Assembly (NCBI GenBank): GCA_900239685.1
Contig: OENT01000399.1
Coordinates: 45,396-109,395, forward strand
Direction of reading: 5' to 3'
Source: Rotaria macrura
Lineage: Eukaryota > Rotifera > Eurotatoria > Philodinida > Philodinidae
Length of the DNA: 64,000 nt
How positions within the stretch are numbered: position 1 is the first letter of the stretch; every line of letters begins with the position of its first letter. Below are positions 57,033 to 64,000 of this stretch, in pieces. The translations under genes and the position numbers were made by a program. The notes beneath the pieces are model-generated. The model was not told where the DNA came from, made no database searches, and worked only from the letters and a program-made list of their open reading frames with translations.

Positions 57033-60000
57033 TCATCTTGCTTTAAGGGACTGGTCAACGAAACTAATCAGTTCTTTGCGTGTATCGATGATAACAACGC
57101 CTTCAGGAGCATTCGGGGTTGCTTGCAATAAAGCCGCCTTATTCCCTGTATAGACAGCAAATGGTTTATTTCTCAAATTATGTTTTTGCAGTAGTTGAGC
57201 AATGTCAGTGTAACTTTTTGATTCAGCTGCATAGAAACCACGACATATGATTATGAACACTTCTCGTCCGTTTATATCCCGTGAATTTTTACTGAGATAA
57301 TCTTCTACATCATTGTACTTCGTTATAAAGATAATTTTTAATGATGGATGCTTCTGTCTAATTTGTTCGGCTGCTTTTGGATCGTTATCAGGCGAATTAA
57401 TCCATAGTAAACTTGCATTTATTGTAGCAGTGTTACCCACGCCATCGCTTGAGGCACTACCGAGAATTTTCGGACTTGGAGTCGAGTAACCAGATTTCGA
57501 TTGAGGTTGGCATGGCAGCTGAGTTCCACCAGAAACCGATGAACTATCTTCTGCTGGATATTTAAATGTTGAGGGCATCGTCAACTTTACATGTCCTAAA
57601 AAGTAAAATAAATACGATTTCTTTCAAATAACAGCAATTGCCAGGAAAAAATCATTGCACTGCGACCGAGGGAAACATATTTTTTCCACACGAAAGCCGA
57701 AAATCATAATTAATCCTCACGGCCGGTTTATTGTATTCGTGTCAACTCAACAGTGTTTTCTCAGCCGAAACGCTTATATACGTCGGTTATTGCCAAGCTG
57801 TGATTGCACTATCAGAAACCGCATAATATATGACTCAATAGGTCAATCGAGTCGTAAAACTAATCAAGCATGCTTTCCCAATTTTCCAAGCCCTTAATTT
57901 TCCTTCGAGTTCCCTTTCACCTTCTTTCAACTGCCCATATCTAACGCAAGGTAATAAACTTCTCATGAAAATTAAAGTTATTCAGAAAAAATCTAAATTT
58001 AAGAGTTGCTGTTAACCGAAAACCACACCGATTGCAGCTCTAACACTAACTACACGATTCAATTCCTTCAATACTGCCTAGTGCAGCGACACGATTTTGG
58101 TGAAAATTAAACAAGTATATCTTTCGTTTTAACCTGATTCTATTTTCGACGAGTGTGGATTCGATGAATGCTCGGAGATACTCGAGTTTTTCTTTGAGTA
58201 CAGGACTCGGCAGCCAGCATTCCATAGTGATTCTTGATTTACTCCAACAAACTCTTTCACTTCGAATTCTTTGTCCGTAGCAGTAACATTCGGGAATTCC
58301 AATGCAGCTCGTATTTCATCGATTTTATTCGTAAAAATAAGAACCGGTACGTGTGCGATTTGTGATCGCACCGCTCTGATGACATCGATTGCTGTTGCGT
58401 CTTTCTGTATGGACCACCCAGTCACAACTTTGAATCGAACGTCTGTTCTTCGAACTAATTCTTGATGAGTTCAAAGCCACTTTTCTGCTTCTTTGATCGT
58501 TTTCACTACAGTTAATTCACAGTCACAATCCTTAAATGTTGATACTGTTGCACTGTTCTTCATCTTTCGAATATCTGAAATAAGATTTTCAACATTTTCT
58601 AACTTTTCTTCTCCCGTTATCCATAGAATTTGGAAGCTATATTGAATCATAATAGATCGCGCTGCTTTTAAAAACGTCGATTTTGTTACGGGTACTGCTA
58701 AGAACGTTTTCAAATCGAATGGAAATGTGTTCTCAACGAGGATTTCTACCCCACCCATTTCTCGCGTTGGCCATGGATTCACTAATGATAGTTGTGCGAC
58801 AGCGTATGGTGCTATGCGGTTCGATGCAGACATTAACTCTTCGTCTGTTATTGGAGTAGATTTGTGTGGCCATTCAGGACGCTCTTCAAGGCGTTGTCGA
58901 ATTTCTTGTAATTTGTGTATGAGGTTTTTCGTATACATTTTATAACAGTGTGGCATATAAGCATACGAATAGGAAGCTTCAACGGAAGCATCAATCGGAT
59001 TAACTAGAACACGTAAGGAACGACCTTGCTGTTCGCGTGCACGAAGACGAGCCATGAATCCTTCATAGTCAAGGAAATCGAGAAATCGAAGCGGCGTACG
59101 AACGTGAATCGAGTCCTGGGATGTGCATGTACGAAGGATGTTGCGAGCCAACGCTGTGGCAGCCTTCATGCCACTGTTCATCCCTCGACCAGGCCAGAAG
59201 TGAACACACATCGCTGCATCACCCGCCAAGAACGCCAACGCAGTCTTGTATTTCTTCTCATCGGAATGCTTTTTCTCTTCTTCTGTTCGTTCGATTTCAT
59301 AGCGAAGCTCACGAACTACGATCGATGCATGACGAACATTGATTTCGATGGGAATAACACGAAAGACATATTTTTGAGGTATTTTAAAGAAATCTAATCC
59401 TTGCCTAATAATTGTCCACACAGGCGTATGAGGGGTTTTGTTTAAATCCATCAAATCTAATGGTTCATCGAGTAATTGAAACTGCTGTAAGTGGTTTCGT
59501 AGTTCATCGTATTCGTCTTGGATTAGACGAAGATTTAAATAACCTCGTCGACTTGTGGATGAATTGACTAGGTAACGAGTTTGAGAAACGGTCAAAACAC
59601 AATTAAGAGCCTGATGAAGTGGTTGTTCTGGCGCTGGAACTTGATCAGGAATGTCGTATGCCACACCGCACGCATATTCAATACCTTCACTTATCATTTG
59701 AATATTACAATAACGGCGCACAAACGAGTTAGCACCATCCGTGCCAACTAGAACGTCGAAATTTCCTGAAACGAAAATGAAATAAATCAAACTGAAGATG
59801 TCGCTCGAATCATACGATACCATACCTTTGACGAGACATTCGGATTGTTCATGTAGGTTTTCTGGTACCAGCTCTACTTGACCGGTGCGAACGAATGGCT
59901 GTATGAGATCAAGAAGACGGTCTTCTACTTCTCGAATGGGAATATTTCTGGATGTTGGCCAAACACGTTCGTTGACTCGTTGAAAGAGACCCTGTTTAAC

Positions 60001-60249
60001 GTACTCGGGCATTTGCTCGATGACGTGATCTTGCAATGTAACTACTTGATCACGACGTGTTTTTCCTTGTTCTTCACCTTGCCATGCTATTTTACCTTGC
60101 TGATCGACAAGCCAACGTCCTTCATAGATGATGATTTTCACATTGGTGCCCATCATCATGGTTAAATGAAGAGAAAAAGTGAGACCAACTGGTCCACCAC
60201 CCGATACAACAACAAGAAGAGGTGCTTTAGATGCTTTTTTCGTCGACAT
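57033..60249 (-). CDS. FAD-dependent monooxygenase fused to two receiver-like domains, with an in-frame TGA
   Basis: Exons 60249-59826, 59765-58134, 57595-57033 (sum 2619 nt, 873 codons). Intron 1 is 60 bp, in frame and stop-free; intron 2 (538 bp) joins G|GA with a GTTAAA donor. Residues 1-480 form a flavin monooxygenase: VVVSGGGPVGL (dinucleotide binding, about 14-24), EGRW, RRDQVVTLQDHV, VLVGTDGANS, and GDAAMCVHFWPGRGMNSGMKAA (FAD-binding GD motif near 323). A CheY-like fold is inferred from about 520 (ILWITG.., then FKVVTGWS, VPVLIFTN) and a second one from about 746 (LLWINSPDND.., VFIIICRG, FAVYTG), separated by a Ser/Pro-rich linker. Both lack the acidic phosphorylation pocket, so pseudo-receivers. 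TGA at 58473-58471 (codon 573) interrupts the first receiver while the frame and similarity continue for about 110 codons. Either a disabled allele, readthrough, or an assembly error; without readthrough a 572-aa monooxygenase remains. Bacterial ancestry is plausible but untested. Confidence 0.75.
58471..58473 (-). other. in-frame TGA inside the first receiver-like domain
   Basis: Reads ..EAEKWL-stop-THQELVRRTD.. and the domain continues without frame change to the exon end at 58134. No splice sites nearby would remove it. See the gene entry. Confidence 0.85.
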
Positions 60250-60361
60250 TTTTGTCTTGTTAATTTATGAATTTGACAAAGGGCTATGTTTTCGTCTACT
60301 TATATTAAGGAAGATTAGTGGAGAACGTTATCGTTCTGTCTACTGATAGGAAGGCCGTGTG

Positions 60362-60876
60362 TTAAGTATGCTGCTTACCTTTTTTGGTGACTTCTCGCAT
60401 TGGTTCTTTCGTTGAGAATAACATTTGTGCGTCAGTCCTTTCCGTTAGCAGAATCTCTTGAAATTTAAAATTCATTCTGAATAAGTTCAGCTTCGCTGGA
60501 TCTAATGTCAGCGTGACAGAATGTTGTAGGCCTCCACTGCTGAAGCAATTCAGTTACGGTATTCATCTTCTCAGCTGGTGCGAAACTTTGTTGGTCTGGT
60601 TCTAAAAAAATCAGATTCCGAGGAATTGAAATCCAGAGAAGACGAGCTTTGCAGGTATAAAATTAAACGTAGAGGATCGCAGGTATGGAGTATCCGACGA
60701 ATCAGTTTTTTTCTGTAGCCAAACGTTTTCAAAGAGTTCTGGACTCCGGAGTATATGTATTTAGACTTATCATGCACATGTGAAATATGAGTGTCGTGAA
60801 TCGAATCCGTGAGGATGAAATTACTTTGAGTAAAAATTTCTTTTTCGTATGTTACTTTAATTGAATATTCTTTCAT
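60362..60876 (-). CDS. unknown two-exon protein upstream of the monooxygenase
   Basis: Proposed exons 60876-60587 and 60539-60362 (47-bp intron, GTTTCG donor, CAG acceptor; AA|C phase) give 155 aa. The first exon reads MKEYSIKVTYEKEIF..FILTDSIHDTHISHV..KLIRRILHTCDPLRLILYL; the second begins SGGLQHSVTLTLDPAKLNLF and ends VTKKGKQHT. The second exon looks well coded, the donor is weak, and I recognise no family. It lies 112 bp from the start of the monooxygenase on the same strand, so co-transcription or a missed N-terminal extension of that gene are both possible. Confidence 0.4.
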
Positions 60877-61659
60877 TGTTGGAGACACAAACTGTCACAG
60901 GGCAGATATTATTACGCTGCTTTATCCTGAATATGACCTATAAAACTTCTTTTCGCCCTTCTCTTGGGGCGTAACAGGCTAGGGCACAAAAAGAGTAAAA
61001 GGAATCTCTTTACTCTGAGTATAAACTTGTAACAAGCTCGAAAGTCTTGTTAAAAGTGATTTAATTGTTTTCGAGTTTGGAATCTATGCCTCATCCATGC
61101 CATTTCTAAAGAATGTCACTACCAAAGTTCGTCCATAATGGAAAAGTGTAGTGTCTGATCATGAGTGCTACCTTGGAGATTCGTACTCGGAAAATCAAAT
61201 CCGTTTGGATTATATTGAGTTTTTACAAAAATTGGCAAAATCTTATAGAAATGCGGGGAACAGATGTGCTTTCGGATCCCTAATGTTGGATGTTATTGGA
61301 TTCTATAGTACGAGCTTGACGAAATACCACGCAAACGTTTGAACCAGTTGTAGTAATGTCATCAACTACTAATTAGTTCCTAATTAATAAAATACAGTTT
61401 AACCATCGGATGCTTTTTTAGTTCGGTGTCCATGAATCCAATCAGATTCATCCACCTGACTACTTCGTTTTAATTTATGATAAGGAATAGACATAAATAA
61501 AGTCATTATTTATTAAGTGAAGATAACGATTTTTTCTCTTCTATCTTAGTGAAGTAAAGGCAAAATAATTGATAATAAAGAAAAACGTGCCTGAAATTCT
61601 ATTTAATATTTCGAGCCCTTTACAGAAAATAGTATAGTTTTCTGCAAGAAAAAAAGGTG
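60877..61659. other. intergenic, nothing supported
   Basis: A 63-codon frame (61151-61342) begins with GTG and has no motif; not annotated. Confidence 0.45.
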
Positions 61660-61667
61660 TTCCAGAG

Positions 61668-61939
61668 TAGGGGTGGCACTTTATCTTTACTTTACCAAAT
61701 AAAGTAAAGTTGAGGAACTTTACTTTCTCAGTAAAGTAAAGTTGCGTTACTTTACTTTACCGGATAAAGTAAAGTGTTGAACTTTACTTTGCTTGGTAAA
61801 GTAAAGTTTTTTTTAACTTTACTCGAAAAAGTAAAGTTGAGAAAGTTTGGTTTTTTAATCTATCTATACAAAATATTTCTGTCTAGCTTTACTTTACTTT
61901 ACTTTTTCAAAGTGAAATAAAGATAAAGTGCCAGCCCTA
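61668..61939. mobile_element. 272-bp hAT-type MITE
   Basis: Ends TAGGGGTGGCACTTTATCTTT and, inverted, AAAGATAAAGTGCCAGCCCTA, flanked by an exact 8-bp direct repeat TTCCAGAG (61660-61667 and 61940-61947). The body is a series of inverted AAGTAAAGTT / AACTTTACTT units. Same family as 42185-42657 by terminal sequence, shorter and with different internal repeats. Confidence 0.9.
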
Positions 61940-61947
61940 TTCCAGAG

Positions 61948-62767
61948 GGTACTTGAACCCATTTTTCTCTTGCAGAACCAATTTTTAGGGACTTCTGCGA
62001 TCGGGTAAAAGACAGAGCCTAAAAAGGTTCTGCAAAGCTCCTTTGGTTTTGAAGAGTACGACTCTGCTGATGAAAAACATCATATGATTTCATTCTTTTT
62101 TTAAGTTTAAGTTTAATTCGTTGAAGAAAACGTGCTGAATCATGGAAGCAATTTACACAATTCATCCTAAAGTAGGATAAAAAGACGTTAAAGAGTATTC
62201 AAAGGGAAAATTAGGTAATGAGTGTATTTGCTTTACACTTAATATAGTATTTGTTTTTCTTGACGGAATAAGAAAAATGAGAATGAAAAGGTTTATAAGG
62301 AAACGGACACAATTATAGCATACATCATGCAAAGTATGGAACTTTTCTAGCTTACGTACATACACCGTTCACATACTTTGATTGTGTACTTGAGATGTAA
62401 TCTTAGCAAAAAGAAGTATTATATGTAGCTTGTTTTACTAAGACGTAATGTCTCTGAAAAGTATTTTCACTATCTCCGTAATATATGATAGTTATATTGA
62501 TTAATTATTAAGCAGTATTAACTAAGATTACAGATTTCTCTAAGTATCGAAACCCTTTGCCAAGTAGTTTGCATAAAGTTCACATCTCCTTCCCCCAAAA
62601 CATAAGTAGCGTGTTTACTAAACTAGAGAATTATGTTTAATCATAAAATGAAATGATCGAAAGACGATTATCTTCATGAGCGACGAAGATCAAAGAAAGA
62701 GAGGGCCCAGAGTTGAATTAGAAACCAATTAGATGCTATCCCTCCCCACCCACTAATAATTAAGATA
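61948..62767. other. intergenic, nothing recognised
   Basis: AT-rich with no motif-bearing frames. Confidence 0.45.
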
Positions 62768-63420
62768 CACGCGTTTAAACGTCTCAAATGAGGACTGCGA
62801 TTGTGATTCATTCACGTTTGTTATAAGAACGCAATAAATGTGTTTTTAGGTAAAATTTTCAATTTCGGAGTGTAAAAGTGCAGAAATATTCAAAAGTAGA
62901 ATAGTCAAACGCTCTTTTATTTGGGTGTGATTTCGAACTTGCGAAAAAGTGTGATTACCCAGGGGGAAGGTTACGGTTCACTGTAAATTACCGTAACTTC
63001 ACCGTAAACGGCCGTTTCTACGCCGTAATTACACCATAAACGATCGTATTAATACCGTATTCCACCGTAAACCACGTCCATGATTTACGACCGTATTCTC
63101 ACCATACTTTTGCCGTATTTGTATCGTATATCGATCGGATACGGCCGTATTCGCGTTAAAATACGGTCGTAAATCATGGACCAGGTTTACGGCAGTATAC
63201 GCTCCATATTTGGCCGTAAACGGACGTATACGTACTGTATGCTTTCAACTGGGTAAATGCTCTATTATTATGTTTTTGAGTATTTTCACACTTTGAAAGT
63301 CAATTTTTTGTGCGAAATAGGTATCTCTTGCGTTCTTCGAAGGAGCGTAAATGATTTACAATCGTGGTCCATATGTTGGTGCGTTTAAACGCGCGTTTCT
63401 AAATTTTTGTCTTCTTGGGA
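62768..63420. repeat. CGTTTAAACG-bounded region carrying a nested CCGTA element
   Basis: CGCGTTTAAACG at about 62769 and GCGTTTAAACGCGCG at about 63381 lie on either side of the CCGTA-rich insertion at 62958-63253, and both sides share GTGTAAAAGTG / CACACTTT and CGATTGT-type pieces with the element at 51771-52056. Ends are approximate. Interpreted as an older element split by the younger one. Confidence 0.45.
62958..63253. mobile_element. CCGTA-rich MITE-like repeat, copy 2
   Basis: Starts CCCAGG (62958), ends CTGGG (63253), flanked by TA on both sides. Aligns with copy 1 at 51317-51571 over nearly its full length, with an extra TTCCACCGTA unit near 63060 and an additional block (CGCTCCATATTTGGCCGTAAACGGACG) near the right end. 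Same strand orientation as copy 1. Confidence 0.8.
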
Positions 63421-63659
63421 GATGGCCGCTTTTTCACAAGACTCAGGTACAGTGATTAAAGAAAGTTTCATACAATGTTGCTACTAACATATTCACTCGA
63501 CCTTCACTCCCATCAGAACATGGTATTGTTATTCCTCGTCATTTTGAAACCAATTTATTTGATGAATTAAAACTATAGTTTAAAAATTGCTAAAAAATAT
63601 ACTACTTAAACGCTCATACAGTGGAACAACTCGTAGCCTTTAATCCTTATTCCTTACCG

Positions 63660-63910
63660 TATCTACCACACTGAAAAAAAATAAGGTGTCACACGAAACC
63701 TCTGAGGTTTCGTCAAGTTTTACTAAACTATATAAGTGTCTGTAGGATCATACGAAACCTGTAAGGGGTTTAGCAATATCCAAGATTTTGTAAAATTCTT
63801 TATAGAGTTTTAAAATATACAAATGATTCGTCCTGAACCCTTTGAAATTTGCGTTACCCCTGAGGTTTGGTCAAAAACCCTTCTGAGTTTCGTATACAAA
63901 ATGTTTTGTA
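63660..63910. repeat. GAAACC..GGTTTC repeat cluster
   Basis: Contains the palindrome CGAAACCTCTGAGGTTTCG (about 63695) and several degenerate copies (CGAAACCTGTAAGG, CCCTGAGGTTTGG, CTTCTGAGTTTCG) over 220 bp. Probably part of another inverted-repeat element extending toward or past the window edge; no ends assigned. Confidence 0.5.
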
Positions 63911-64000
63911 AATATGCTTCGTGCAGAATTAGAGTTAAGAAGTTACCCTACCAAGTCGTTAAGTTTCCAAGTAGCTGGTAACTTGTCCGTTACCAGTTAC

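Noticed and set aside
57033..57578. Treating the second receiver-like domain as a separate gene starting at 57578
   Set aside because: An acceptor AG at 57597-57596 and the phase G|GA join it in frame to the exon ending at 58134, and it lacks its own 5' context.
57655..57897. 80-codon plus-strand frame
   Set aside because: Lies in intron 2 of the monooxygenase gene on the opposite strand, no motif.
58471..58473. TGA as a selenocysteine codon
   Set aside because: The position falls in a receiver-like module with no known selenoprotein relative, and I found no SECIS-like structure by eye.
61151..61342. 63-codon frame upstream of the 61.7-kb MITE
   Set aside because: GTG start, no motif, no acceptor or donor sites in phase.

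Overview
The window looks like nuclear DNA of a small metazoan, most likely a bdelloid rotifer. This is inferred from AT-rich sequence, many 45-80 bp GT..AG introns, clearly animal genes (HSPA4/Hsp110, MiT/TFE bHLH-Zip, USP31/43, JMJD8, GUSB, a C2-PDZ protein, a SPA17-like RIIa protein), a decayed ADP-ribosyltransferase/TPR gene of a type I associate with bdelloids, a bacterial-looking flavin monooxygenase fused to receiver-like domains, and many short inverted-repeat DNA elements. I see no prokaryotic operons, CRISPR arrays or rRNA.

Layout. 1-0.8 kb: 3' end of a LigT-like gene (+). 3.4-9.0 kb: eight-exon USP31/43-type deubiquitinase (-). 10.8-11.1 kb: small secreted PAN/apple-like protein (+). 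11.8-14.1 kb: 209-bp MITE followed by a broken ART-TPR pseudogene (+). 15.5-17.3 kb: two inverted-repeat elements. 17.5-19.4 kb: intronless beta-glucuronidase (+). 21.3 kb: second, older ART-TPR relic. 23.1-24.0 kb: JMJD8 (+). 25.4-28.1 kb: ten-exon MiT/TFE transcription factor (+). 29.3-29.6 kb: RIIa-domain protein (-). 32.3-33.9 kb: C2-PDZ protein (-). 35.4-36.2 kb: 871-bp fold-back element. 39.0-49.4 kb: fourteen-exon HSPA4/Hsp110 gene (-), with a hAT-type MITE in one intron. 51-57 kb: repeat-rich, largely non-coding stretch. 57.0-60.9 kb: three-exon monooxygenase/receiver gene with an in-frame TGA, and a two-exon unknown gene 112 bp upstream on the same strand. 61.7-64 kb: more MITEs.

The genes look like a mixed chromosomal neighbourhood and not one pathway. 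The most unusual items are the flavin monooxygenase with two degenerate receiver modules interrupted by TGA, the set of non-autonomous elements with readable target-site duplications (two hAT-type, two or three TA-type, and a CCGTA-rich family in two copies), and the two ART-TPR relics. Exon joins were derived by hand from splice sites, reading phase and family conservation; every spliced model given here sums to a multiple of three.
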